NCBI GenBank assembly: GCA_003175985.1
Contig: PSRJ01000239.1
Coordinates: 1-47,615, forward strand
Length of the DNA stretch: 47,615 nucleotides
Source: Terriglobia bacterium
GTDB taxonomy: Bacteria; Acidobacteriota; Terriglobia; Bryobacterales; Bryobacteraceae
Direction: 5' to 3'
Shown here one piece after another: positions 22,803 through 31,388 of this stretch. Numbering within the stretch: position 1 is the first letter of the stretch; each line of letters opens with the position of its first letter. The notes under the pieces are model-generated. The model searched no databases. It was not told where the DNA came from and saw nothing but the letters and a program-made list of their open reading frames with translations. The position numbers and the translations under genes are program-made.

Positions 22803-25800
22803 TCAAAAGACAAAACGCGCGATCAGCGTGCCGTTGCGGGGCACCTGCGCCCCGGTAAACCCTGGGGTTATCGTGTTCATGAACCCGAAACCGGAGGCGG
22901 CGCCGCCACTAGGTGTGCGAGTTTGCGGGGCCTTGGCATTGGTGAAAGCGGGATTCCCCCAGTACGCGCGGTTGAACACGTTGGTCAACTCGAAACGAAT
23001 GTTCAGCGTCATCTTTTCGGTAAAACGCCAGGTGCGGCCGAGGTTGATATTCTCGCCCGGACGGCGCTGTGTCCGGTAATCGGAATAGTAGGCCGCCGAC
23101 GATCCAAACTGGCCGGCTAAAGGATCGGTCCATGCCGCCGGATTCAGGAGGAATGTCTTATTGGGGTCGTAGCAGTGGCAGTTCGGGTCCACTGTGAACA
23201 GAGGCTGGCCCGGTACGCGATTGGCGAAGGTGCCGGTAGAGGACACGTTGCCTGGGATCGCATTGAGCAGCGCCGCGTTGAGATTATTGTTGGCGAACGG
23301 CACTTGAATCGGGAACCCGCTGGAATATTGCAGGAACGCGCCGAGCGTCCAGTCGCGCGCCAACCACGAGGCAACCTTATTGATTTTGATAACCGGGGTC
23401 ACATACGTCAGCGAGATGTTGAACAGGAACGGCTGATCGAACGATGACAGATACTTATTGTTTTTACGGTTAAAGACGTCGTTGACGACCGCATTGCCGG
23501 TTGTGCCCGGGTTCGGCTCGCCGATTTCCGTGCCGCTTGCCAGATTCTTCTGCCAGGTAAACGTGCTGACGAACGCGAGCCCGTGAGAAAGCCTCTTGGT
23601 GGCCTTCACCTGCAATGCGTTGTACCACGTATCGCCCAGCGGATCCCAATAAGCGTTGATCGTAGTGAATTGCGGGAAAGGCCGCAGCGATTGCGCCAGC
23701 GACTGGCCCATCGGGAAGCCCGGATACGGCGCCCTGCTGAGGCCGCGTGCGACGACTTGCGGCGAACTGAGCGCCAGCGGCAGCAGGGCCGCATCGGCCG
23801 GGTTGTTGATATCGAGGCCGACCGCGGCCAAACGGGAGGCCGGAATAGCGTTCAGGTTGAGCAAGGCCGGCGCCTGCCACCAGATTCCCCGATTGCCGAC
23901 ATAGGTAGCCTCCAGGGCGAGGTTGTGGAAGATTTCCCGCTGCAGGCCGACGCTCCACTGATATTGGCGCGGCGGGCGTCCGGCGTTCGGATCAACAAAC
24001 GGCTGCCCGGCGATGCTGACCGGCGTCGTCGTGGTGTTGAACTGGCCTGGATTCAGGTTCGGCCATGGCGCGGGATTGAAGGATGCGGGAATACCGGTTG
24101 CCAACGTCGTGACGGCAGCGCCAAAGCTCGCGGCGGTAACAGTGTTGGAAGATCCCGCCAAGCCGCCGGAAGCATTATTGTTCGATTCCGTGCTGCCGTA
24201 GATAATGCCGAAGCCGCCGCGGAATACCGTCTTGGAGTTGATCTGGTACGCGATTCCCAACCGCGGCCCGAAAGCCCACGGATAGTTCTTCGCGAGGTAG
24301 CAGTTGCAGTGACCCGGGCCGTGGCCATCGAAGATCATCGCTCCCGGAATATTGCCAACCGCCGGGTTGAGCGTCGTTGGGGAGAAGAACGGGTCGCGCC
24401 CATGCTCTTCCTGCAGATAGGTCGAGTAATCGTAGCGCAGACCATAATCGAACGTCAGTTTGCGCGTAATCTTCCAGGAATCCTGTGCGTAAAAACCGAG
24501 CTGGTGTTTTCCAAGGCGCGGATCCACCGGATTGGAGACGCTCACCGTCTTTACGAGCCCGAGCAAAAAACTGGCGTACGCAAATCCCGGCAACTGGCCC
24601 TGCAAGCTCTGGCCATTGAGGTATGGAAGGCTGGTCTGGTCCGGCGCGAACACATAACTTCCCGAAGTACCCGACTTCACGTGTGCGGGATAGCCTTCAA
24701 ACCGCGCTTCGCCTCCGAATTTGTAGGTGTGATTGTTCTTCACCCACGTCAGGCTGGCATTGAACGACGGCACCTGTGTATTTGCCGAGCTATACGCCGA
24801 GTTGCCGAAATTCTGCATTCCCCCCTGTCCTGTGCAAACGTAGGGCGTAAAGGGACCAGGGCCAGTGCACAACCCGGTAAAGGGCGGAAAGAACTGGTGC
24901 GTCGTGCCGCCGTGGAGACCCAATTCCGCCTCGGCATTATAGTTGGGAACCTGGCCTTCCTCGTTGACCGCGGGAACGAAAAACTCATTACTGCGATAGC
25001 CGGCGCCAAAATGCGCGAGCAACGTTGGCGACAGCGTATGGTCATAGTTCAACCGGTAGACCGGAGCATGCTGAAACGTGCCGTTATTGGTGGGCAGTGG
25101 GTCGGGCAAGCCGTCCACCTGCCCGAAGGTGAAGGACAGTGGCGCCGTTGTTTTCGTATTCTGCCAGAAGAAGGACAGCTTCCCTTTCGATCCCAACAGC
25201 TCGTCGATCTTCACGGATGGGATCTGCGTCACACGCGTTGTGGGGATATTCGGGACGTAGTTATTGACTACGGCATTCGCGTTTGGCCCCAGCGGCTGCG
25301 GGAACAGGTTCTGAATCTTGACGGCGACCGGATCGAACATGGTTTGCGGGATGACCTGATTCGCGAACGGATCGCGAACCACTTGGCCGTTCACCGTCCG
25401 CGTGGTGCTGGGATCGTAGATCTGACCGGCATAAATCGGCCGCGTTAGAGGGTCAGTGCCGATGGGGTTGGCGCCCGGCGGAATCGAGGTGGCGAAATTG
25501 CCCTGCCGGTAAGCCAGCGTCGGGACGGTTTCCAATTGGTTGTTAATGGCTACAGCTTCGCGATACTGCTCCCAGTTGAAGAAGAAGAAGGTCTTGTCAT
25601 GACCGTTGTACACTTTCGGAATCCACACCGGGCCGCCGATCGTGAACCCGTAATCGTTGCGGCGATTGCGCGCCCTGGGATTGCCGGGGATGAACGGCTG
25701 GCCCGCGTTGAAGGCTTCATTGACGAAATGCTCGTATGCCGTCCCGTGGAACTGATTGGTGCCCGATTTCATCGTGACATTGAACATGCCGCCGCCCGCC

Positions 25801-26495
25801 TGGCCGTATTCCGCCGCGTAATTGCTGGTCTGGATAGCGACTTCCTCGATGGCATCGACGCTGGGCTGCGTCTGCGCCTGCACGCCGGGAGTGCCGGTAT
25901 TGGATGCGTCCTGCCCTTCGATGCGAAACGACTGCGTGTTGTTCGGCGCGCCATTGATGCGGACCTGGGCGTTGGCCTGCCACATGGTCCCCGGAATCAA
26001 CTGGACCATGGCATAGGGATTGCGGATCCCGGCGCTTCCCGCCTGACCGGCGCCGATGCCCAGAATCGGCAGATCATCCATATTGTTGGCCCTGATGCTG
26101 TGGCTGATATCGCCGGTTTCGGTGCGCAACAGCGGAGCATCGGCCTGTACGGTAACCGACTCGGTGGCGCCACCAACTTCGAGCGGGATATCGATGCGTA
26201 ACACCTGCGCCACCTCGACCATGATTCCCTGGCGCACGTATTTCTTGAAGCCGGGAACCGAGACGGACACTTCGTATTGCCCGACCGGCAACTGCGGGAT
26301 CGTATAGTTGCCGGTGGCGGTGGTAGCCGCGGAATAGACCAGGCCGGTAGCCTGGTTCCTGGCTTCGATAGCGGCATTGGCGACCACAGCACCCGCCGGA
26401 TCGGAAACCGTGCCCGTGATGGTACCGCGATCGCTCTGGGCAAACGCGGCGCAGGCGGCCAGAAACGCGAAGACAACACCTGTAAACAATCGCAT
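22803..26495 (-). CDS. TonB-dependent receptor, Oar-like with carboxypeptidase-regulatory domain
   Basis: 1230-residue outer-membrane protein of the kind greatly expanded in Solibacter-type Acidobacteriota. A signal peptide (1-19) precedes a carboxypeptidase-regulatory-like beta sandwich (about 23-110: RGTITGTVSDPAGAVV, then NYTIPQLPVGQYEVSV). The plug domain follows (about 125-245, with ATESVTVQADAPLL and the GQAGGGMFNVTMKSG segment), then a long beta barrel ending in the aromatic ARFVF, as needed for barrel insertion. Such receptors import large ligands, perhaps oligosaccharides or peptides; the ligand is unknown. A GAGGGG ribosome site and a candidate promoter lie upstream. It sits between the two TPR/PEP-CTERM modules. 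Confidence 0.95.
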   Translation of the reverse strand: MRLFTGVVFAFLAACAAFAQSDRGTITGTVSDPAGAVVANAAIEARNQATGLVYSAATTATGNYTIPQLPVGQYEVSVSVPGFKKYVRQGIMVEVAQVLRIDIPLEVGGATESVTVQADAPLLRTETGDISHSIRANNMDDLPILGIGAGQAGSAGIRNPYAMVQLIPGTMWQANAQVRINGAPNNTQSFRIEGQDASNTGTPGVQAQTQPSVDAIEEVAIQTSNYAAEYGQAGGGMFNVTMKSGTNQFHGTAYEHFVNEAFNAGQPFIPGNPRARNRRNDYGFTIGGPVWIPKVYNGHDKTFFFFNWEQYREAVAINNQLETVPTLAYRQGNFATSIPPGANPIGTDPLTRPIYAGQIYDPSTTRTVNGQVVRDPFANQVIPQTMFDPVAVKIQNLFPQPLGPNANAVVNNYVPNIPTTRVTQIPSVKIDELLGSKGKLSFFWQNTKTTAPLSFTFGQVDGLPDPLPTNNGTFQHAPVYRLNYDHTLSPTLLAHFGAGYRSNEFFVPAVNEEGQVPNYNAEAELGLHGGTTHQFFPPFTGLCTGPGPFTPYVCTGQGGMQNFGNSAYSSANTQVPSFNASLTWVKNNHTYKFGGEARFEGYPAHVKSGTSGSYVFAPDQTSLPYLNGQSLQGQLPGFAYASFLLGLVKTVSVSNPVDPRLGKHQLGFYAQDSWKITRKLTFDYGLRYDYSTYLQEEHGRDPFFSPTTLNPAVGNIPGAMIFDGHGPGHCNCYLAKNYPWAFGPRLGIAYQINSKTVFRGGFGIIYGSTESNNNASGGLAGSSNTVTAASFGAAVTTLATGIPASFNPAPWPNLNPGQFNTTTTPVSIAGQPFVDPNAGRPPRQYQWSVGLQREIFHNLALEATYVGNRGIWWQAPALLNLNAIPASRLAAVGLDINNPADAALLPLALSSPQVVARGLSRAPYPGFPMGQSLAQSLRPFPQFTTINAYWDPLGDTWYNALQVKATKRLSHGLAFVSTFTWQKNLASGTEIGEPNPGTTGNAVVNDVFNRKNNKYLSSFDQPFLFNISLTYVTPVIKINKVASWLARDWTLGAFLQYSSGFPIQVPFANNNLNAALLNAIPGNVSSTGTFANRVPGQPLFTVDPNCHCYDPNKTFLLNPAAWTDPLAGQFGSSAAYYSDYRTQRRPGENINLGRTWRFTEKMTLNIRFELTNVFNRAYWGNPAFTNAKAPQTRTPSGGAASGFGFMNTITPGFTGAQVPRNGTLIARFVF

Positions 26496-26581
26496 CCAGA
26501 ACCCCTCAAAGGCTTCGCCAAGGAAGCGAAATTCAAGACAAGCTTATCCTCCGCGAGCCGAGACCTAAAGTCGTTTGAGTG

Positions 26582-26610
26582 AGTCTACACCGTGAAGCGG
26601 ACGAGGTCAA
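26582..26610 (-). promoter_or_regulatory. Candidate sigma-70 promoter of the TonB receptor gene
   Basis: Read on the minus strand, TTGACC (26605-26610) and TAGACT (26582-26587) are separated by 17 bases, matching five and four of six consensus positions. Transcription would start near 26575, leaving an 80-base leader before the ATG at 26495. The region between the divergent receptor and Ig-like genes has no other clear element. Confidence 0.4.
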
Positions 26611-26680
26611 GCGACCCGCGCCACGTGTGTTCAGTGCAGTGTCACCGTGCCGGAAGTAATCCGATTAGCCCCCAAAGGCC

Positions 26681-27304
26681 ATGTGCTATGTTGTTCTCTT
26701 GAAACCAAAAGCAATTCTGCTGCTCCTCTCGTTGCCTGCCCTGGCGATGTGCCAGCAGCCACCCCCCTCTCCGCCCGCCGCCCTCTCGAATGGTCTCAAA
26801 ATCTTCGTTCTGGAAGGGGCTGGGACCACCAACAGCCTGGTCCAGCCTGTGCCTAGCATGGTGGTAGTGGAAGTGCGGGATCAGAACGATCGCCCGATTG
26901 AGGGCGCCGATGTCACTTTCGAATTACCGATGACAGGTCCCGGCGGGCAGTTCTCCGATAATCAATTTGTAAGAACTGCCAGAACCAACGCGCAGGGGCA
27001 GGCGGGGATCACTTTTCTGCCCAACCCGGTCGCCGGCCGCTTTGAGATCAAGGTATCCGCCAAACTGGCGAACCGAGCCGGGCAAACGGTGATCTATCAG
27101 TCCAACGGCGTCCCAGGCCCGGCAGAGAAACGCGGCATCGCCGGTTTGGGGAAATGGAAATTGATCCTCATTGGGGGTGGAGCCGCGGCCGTGGTGGCTT
27201 CCATACTGATTGTCACGCACGGGAGCGGCTCAAGCACTCCTGCCGCCGCTCCGCCTCCCACAATCACGGTGTCGCCGGGAACTCCTACATTCGGAGTTCC
27301 TTAA
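26681..27304 (+). CDS. Exported Ig-like (Big-1 type) protein with C-terminal membrane helix
   Basis: 207 residues. An N-terminal signal sequence (residues about 8-23, ending LAMCQQ; the Cys could be lipidated) is followed by one Ig-like domain of the invasin/Big-1 type. Its signature is visible: VVVEVRDQNDRPIEGADVTFELP, here split as VVEVRDQNDRPI and GADVTFELP, then a TNAQGQAGITFLPN strand. A transmembrane helix (about 164-181) and a Thr/Pro-rich tail follow. The ATG at 26681 is used; an in-frame TTG at 26699 would give a shorter signal and is a real alternative. It diverges from the TonB receptor gene and precedes the second TPR lipoprotein gene. The role is probably surface display or adhesion. 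Confidence 0.75.
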   Translation: MCYVVLLKPKAILLLLSLPALAMCQQPPPSPPAALSNGLKIFVLEGAGTTNSLVQPVPSMVVVEVRDQNDRPIEGADVTFELPMTGPGGQFSDNQFVRTARTNAQGQAGITFLPNPVAGRFEIKVSAKLANRAGQTVIYQSNGVPGPAEKRGIAGLGKWKLILIGGGAAAVVASILIVTHGSGSSTPAAAPPPTITVSPGTPTFGVP

Positions 27305-27402
27305 GCTGGTTTCCGGGGCCCGGTTCCAGTACCTCCAGGATCTTTCCCGCGAGTTTCGGGATGATATCCTTGGCGTATTCTCCGGTGTTGAGGCACCCGC
27401 AA

Positions 27403-29700
27403 ATGTCGACCAAAAGCTCTGTGATGTATATTCTGCTGGCTCTCTGCCTGGCTGGAGCCACTGCCTGTAACACCACCCGCAGCTATATCGAGCGTGGGAA
27501 TGCCAATTTCGCCAAGGCCAAGTACAACGACGCCTCGCTCAACTACAGAAAAGCGATTCAAAAGGACGACCGTTCCGGTGAGGCGTATTATCGTCTCGGT
27601 CTTACAGAGCTGAAACTCAACAATCCCCAGGAAGCCTACTCCGATCTGCATCGCGCGGCGGAATTGCTTCCCGGCAGCGACGACATCAAAATCCAGCTCG
27701 GGAACATCGCCCTCGCATTTTACTTGGCGGATAAATCCAGACCGCAGCGCCTTTATGACGAGATCGCCAGGATCTCGCAACAGCTTCTAGCCAAAGACTC
27801 GAATTCCTACGACGGACTGCGCTTCCGCGGCCACATAGCGCAAACGGATGGGAAGATTAAAGACGCCATCGCAATTTTCAACCAGGCGAACCGGGTCAAG
27901 CCTCTGCAGCCCGACGTGATCATACCGCTGGTCGAAAGTCTCTTTGCCGATGGCCAGTCCACCGAAGGCGAAAGGCTGGCTCAGGAGTTGATCCGCCAGA
28001 AAAAAGACCTCCGCCTCGCCTACGACCTTCTCTACACGCATTACACGGCACAGAAGCAAGCCGGCGAAGGGGAGAAGGTCCTATTAACCAGAATTCAGAA
28101 TAACCCCTCGGATGCCGAGGCGCTGCTCCAGTTGGGCTTTCACTACAACCATTTTAATCAGCGTGCGGAGATGGTCCGGACGCTCCAGAGGATTCTCGAT
28201 AATCCGCAGACTTTTCCCCATCCGCGCCTAACGGTCGGGGCGTTTTACGCCACGCTGCCCGAGAGGGAAGAAGCGCTTCGCCAGTTCGAGCAAGGGATGA
28301 ATGACGATCCCAAGAGTAAATCCCTCTATCTAAAGGGTATCGCGGGTGTCCAGAGCGCCATGGGGAAACGCGATGAGGCAATCGGAACTTTGGACGCAGT
28401 GCTTAAAATGGATCCCAAAGACACGGAGGCGCGTACCAGCCGGGCTGCCATGTTGCTGGATAGCGCCAAGCGCTCCAATGCAGACCTGGCCGTCCGCGAA
28501 CTGCAAAGCCTGATTAAAGAAAAGCCGGGCGACCCGGTTCTGGATTTTAACCTGGGCCGCGGCCTTGCCGCCACGGGCGATCTTGCGGGATCCAAGACCT
28601 CGCTGTTGAAGGCGGTCTCCGAAGGGCCGGCCTATCTTCCGCCGATTCTTTTACTTGCGGACATCGCATCCCGCCAGAAGAATTACGCCGAGACGCTTCG
28701 GTACGGGGAGCAGGGTCTCATTGTGGCTCCCAACAACGGTACGGCCCTTTACTGGAGGGGCGTAGGTCTCCGCGGTCTTGGGAATTACGGGGAAGCTCGT
28801 ACGGTCTTCAATCGCATCCTCGCCGCCGAACCCAAGTTTGCTGACTGCGAATTACAATTGGGTCTTATCGATCTAGCCGAGGGGAAATTCCAGGATGCTG
28901 AAACCCGATTCCGCCGGATCTACCAAAATGCCCAGGATGCGCGCTCCATGGACGGACTGGTTAAGGCGTACACTGCTGAAAGCGAACCCTCTAAAGCGAT
29001 GCAGTTTCTTCGCGCCGAGATCCAGAAGTCGCCGGAATCCATTGCCGGGCACTTCCTGCTAGCGGTCACCGCTTCCAGAGAGTCACAGTGGGATACGGCC
29101 ATTGAACAATACCAGTGGCTGGCCGGCAAGGACCCGCAGGCAGTCGCCTTGCAAATCAAACTGGCTCAGGCATATCAATCCGCCGGCAAGATTCACGATG
29201 CCCTGAGCACTTTTGAAAAGGCGCGGTCTTTGAATCCGGCGGACGGAAGAGTCAGCGCTTCCATTGCCTTCCTGCAGGACAAACTCGGCCAATCCCAGGA
29301 AGCCCAGGCGAACTATCGGCGGGCCCTCTCGTTGAACCCCGAAAATGCGGAAATCCTCAATAATCTGGCGTTCCTGATTATCGAGACCAGCGGCAACTCG
29401 GATGAGGCGCTCAGCCTGGCCCGCAAGGCCCGGGTACACGCGCCGAACAACCCAAGCCTGGATGACACTCTCGGCTGGATCTACCTCAAGAGGAATGAAA
29501 CCGATGCCGCCCTACAGGTCTTCAGCAACCTGGTCCTCAAATACCCCAAGCACTCCGTCTATCGATACCACCTCGGCGTGGCTTTTCTGAAAAAAGGAGA
29601 TGCTGCCAGAGGCAAGGCCGAGCTGCGGACCGCTTTGACTCAGGATCCTCCCCGGGAAATTGAGTCGAAGATCCGGGAACTATTGGCCAACCGCACCTAA
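27403..29700 (+). CDS. TPR-repeat lipoprotein, exosortase/PEP-CTERM associated (copy 2)
   Basis: 765 residues, paralogue of the gene at 18256. An N-terminal signal ends in ATAC, a non-ideal lipobox, with Cys22 the likely lipidated residue. The same opening repeat follows as in copy 1 (ERGNANFAKAKYNDASLNYR against ARGNQLSESGRYADASLQYR), then GEAYYRLGLTELK. TPRs continue to the C-terminus. The ATG at 27403 is preferred because a TGAGG ribosome site lies at 27388-27392 and the signal begins at once; the frame is open far upstream but overlaps the Ig-like gene. A second ATG at 27424 is possible. It is followed by a PEP-CTERM gene after 282 bases, repeating the arrangement of copy 1. Confidence 0.87.
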   Translation: MSTKSSVMYILLALCLAGATACNTTRSYIERGNANFAKAKYNDASLNYRKAIQKDDRSGEAYYRLGLTELKLNNPQEAYSDLHRAAELLPGSDDIKIQLGNIALAFYLADKSRPQRLYDEIARISQQLLAKDSNSYDGLRFRGHIAQTDGKIKDAIAIFNQANRVKPLQPDVIIPLVESLFADGQSTEGERLAQELIRQKKDLRLAYDLLYTHYTAQKQAGEGEKVLLTRIQNNPSDAEALLQLGFHYNHFNQRAEMVRTLQRILDNPQTFPHPRLTVGAFYATLPEREEALRQFEQGMNDDPKSKSLYLKGIAGVQSAMGKRDEAIGTLDAVLKMDPKDTEARTSRAAMLLDSAKRSNADLAVRELQSLIKEKPGDPVLDFNLGRGLAATGDLAGSKTSLLKAVSEGPAYLPPILLLADIASRQKNYAETLRYGEQGLIVAPNNGTALYWRGVGLRGLGNYGEARTVFNRILAAEPKFADCELQLGLIDLAEGKFQDAETRFRRIYQNAQDARSMDGLVKAYTAESEPSKAMQFLRAEIQKSPESIAGHFLLAVTASRESQWDTAIEQYQWLAGKDPQAVALQIKLAQAYQSAGKIHDALSTFEKARSLNPADGRVSASIAFLQDKLGQSQEAQANYRRALSLNPENAEILNNLAFLIIETSGNSDEALSLARKARVHAPNNPSLDDTLGWIYLKRNETDAALQVFSNLVLKYPKHSVYRYHLGVAFLKKGDAARGKAELRTALTQDPPREIESKIRELLANRT

Positions 29701-29864
29701 GGGATACTCCCGAAAGCCTTTCACTCCACACGTTCACGGGCCCGTGCCCGGCACCCACGCACATCGCCTTCCAGGTCCCGGACAGATTGTTAAATCTCCG
29801 ACAATCAGACAATTAAGGGAACTCCCAAGTGCCTCTAGTTCTACAGTACTTTCGAATCAAGTTG

Positions 29865-29879
29865 TGGTACTTTCTGGGC
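29865..29879 (+). promoter_or_regulatory. Possible sigma-54 promoter ahead of the second PEP-CTERM gene
   Basis: TGGTACTTTCTGGGC has GG (29866-29867), ten bases, then GC (29878-29879), the invariant spacing of -24/-12 promoters, and TGGTAC is close to TGGCAC. The -12 element is GGGC rather than TTGC. PEP-CTERM genes in other bacteria are known to be driven by RpoN with PrsR, which makes the site plausible. It would leave about 90 bases of leader. The rest of the 29701-29982 gap shows only a 12-base palindrome at 29735-29746. Confidence 0.25.
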
Positions 29880-29982
29880 CGATTGAGGGGTCCAATCTTC
29901 TTGACCCTCTAGGGCTTGCATGATAACTTCGGGAAGTAATCGTACATCTGAAGTGGCATGAGATTAGGGAGGAACGGAAGAG

Positions 29983-30672
29983 ATGAAGCGGAGTTACATA
30001 TTATTGGCGCTATTCGGGGTGCTAGCGCTTGCCCAATGCGCTGTTGCGGACACCATGGTTATTAATTATGCGAGTTCAACGGGTTCAACTGTGAGCTTTA
30101 CCGACGTCTCGGGAGGCGTGGATTTCGCGTTTCCCCCGAACGGTGCGGGGGCCTCGGATTTCTTGATCTCGAGCATAGCTGGATTTCCATCTGACACGCT
30201 CTCGGGTAAGTTTGGAGACATCACGGGAACGTACCACTACAATACGGCGGACATCGTAACCAATGGCGGGGTTCAAACCGCGACCGTAAGCGGCGCCGGA
30301 ACCTTCATCATCCACGATGGAGCGGGTTTCGATTTCACCGCTTCGCTAACGTGGATTGACATTCAGACGCTTGGCGCCGGCGGCACCATCAATTCCACGG
30401 GTACGGTGAATCTGAGCGGCTTCTCCTACGGCGGGACCAACGCGGATCTTCTCCTTCTGGCGGGCGCTCCGGGTGGCATCGTCGTGGCGACGTTCCAGTT
30501 TATTCCTGGGAAGAGCCTGACAGATTTGGCTAGCGGGTGCAGCACCAGCCCTTGCACGACTTCGTTTTCGGGTAGCTTGACTACAATCCCCGAACCGAGT
30601 TTCTATGCAATCCTGGCGTTTGGCATAGTCGGAGCCATCATTAAAGCGCGTCCGCGCCGGACTGCTGCTTAA
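29983..30672 (+). CDS. PEP-CTERM exported protein
   Basis: 229 residues. The signal peptide is at 1-22 (LLALFGVLALAQCAVA). The body is Gly/Ser/Thr-rich and beta-strand-like, with no enzyme motif and one cysteine pair near the C-terminus (GCSTSPCT). The end is a PEP-CTERM signal: IPEP, a hydrophobic helix (about 206-220), then KARPRR. It should be processed by an exosortase and displayed or released with exopolysaccharide. It lacks the Cys/Gln thioester signature of the protein at 20644. The ribosome site GGGAGGAA is strong. A hairpin terminator follows 25 bases after the stop. Confidence 0.88.
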   Translation: MKRSYILLALFGVLALAQCAVADTMVINYASSTGSTVSFTDVSGGVDFAFPPNGAGASDFLISSIAGFPSDTLSGKFGDITGTYHYNTADIVTNGGVQTATVSGAGTFIIHDGAGFDFTASLTWIDIQTLGAGGTINSTGTVNLSGFSYGGTNADLLLLAGAPGGIVVATFQFIPGKSLTDLASGCSTSPCTTSFSGSLTTIPEPSFYAILAFGIVGAIIKARPRRTAA

Positions 30673-30697
30673 AGTCCCGTTTCCTTCGATTCAGCAT

Positions 30698-30727
30698 AAA
30701 GAGCCGCACCTTCGGGTGCGGCTCTTT
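30698..30727. terminator. Strong hairpin terminator between convergent genes
   Basis: A perfect 13-base stem (AAAGAGCCGCACC / GGTGCGGCTCTTT) closes on a TTCG tetraloop at 30711-30714. A-rich and T-rich ends on both sides let it act in both directions. It lies between the convergent PEP-CTERM gene and gmhA, four bases from the gmhA stop. It is the clearest terminator in the window. Confidence 0.9.
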
Positions 30728-30731
30728 GCAT

Positions 30732-31313
30732 TTATGACGTAGTTCGCTCGCCCTCGAATTCCTCTTCGATGCTCTGGCACAAATAGTGGTAGAGGCAAAG
30801 ATGCGCCTGCTGAATGGCCGGCGTGTTTCGCGATGGCACCGCGAACAGGTGATCGCTGAGAGCAGCGAGATCGCCTCCTCCTTCACCCGTGAGTGCCACC
30901 GTGCGCATGCCCATAGAACGGGCTTTCGCAAAGGCCTGGATCACATTGAGCGACTTTCCAGAAGTGCTCAGGCCGATCAGAACGCCGCCCGGCTGGGCAT
31001 ACGCTTCTACTTGCCGGGAAAATACGTCCTCGTAGCCGAGGTCGTTGGCCAAGGCGGTAATCACGGAGGAATTCGAGCAAAGACAGATCACATTTAACGC
31101 CCTGCGTTGGAGCAGAAATCGGCCTACCATTTCGGCCGTAATGTGCATCGCATCGGCCGCGGAACCGCCATTGCCGCACACCAGCACTGGTTTGCCCTCC
31201 CGCAATGCCAGCACCACAGTCCGGATGGCAGCCGAAACATGCGCATCACTCCAAACTTGACCCGCTGCATCGAGAACCTTGACGGCTTCGGCGAGATAAC
31301 TGGCTAGACTCAT
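30732..31313 (-). CDS. gmhA: Phosphoheptose isomerase (SIS domain)
   Basis: 193-residue cytoplasmic isomerase converting sedoheptulose 7-phosphate to D-glycero-manno-heptose 7-phosphate, the first step to LPS-core or S-layer heptose. The SIS fold and substrate loop are clear (CGNGGSAADAMHITAEMVGRF in two parts: CGNGGSAADA and HITAEMVGRF). Family motifs LSTSGKSLNV and ALTGEGGGDLA are present, as is the C-terminal zinc/catalytic segment IQQAHLCLYHYLC. Other heptose genes (hldE, gmhB) are not in view. It converges on the PEP-CTERM gene across the shared terminator and is divergent from a hypothetical gene 75 bases away. Confidence 0.93.
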   Translation of the reverse strand: MSLASYLAEAVKVLDAAGQVWSDAHVSAAIRTVVLALREGKPVLVCGNGGSAADAMHITAEMVGRFLLQRRALNVICLCSNSSVITALANDLGYEDVFSRQVEAYAQPGGVLIGLSTSGKSLNVIQAFAKARSMGMRTVALTGEGGGDLAALSDHLFAVPSRNTPAIQQAHLCLYHYLCQSIEEEFEGERTTS

Positions 31314-31388
31314 TCGTCACGAAGTATACACGACCAACCGGGCAACTCGCGCTCGCATTTTTCCGCAAAGCTGTGTGATACTGCTTTC

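Noticed and set aside
23583-25448. 621-codon open frame antisense to the TonB receptor
   Set aside because: It lies wholly within the well-supported receptor gene on the other strand, has no domain, and is explained by GC-rich third positions.
29735-29746. Palindrome CACGGGCCCGTG after the second TPR gene
   Set aside because: No loop and no T-tract, so not a terminator; a single GC-rich 12-base palindrome can occur by chance.
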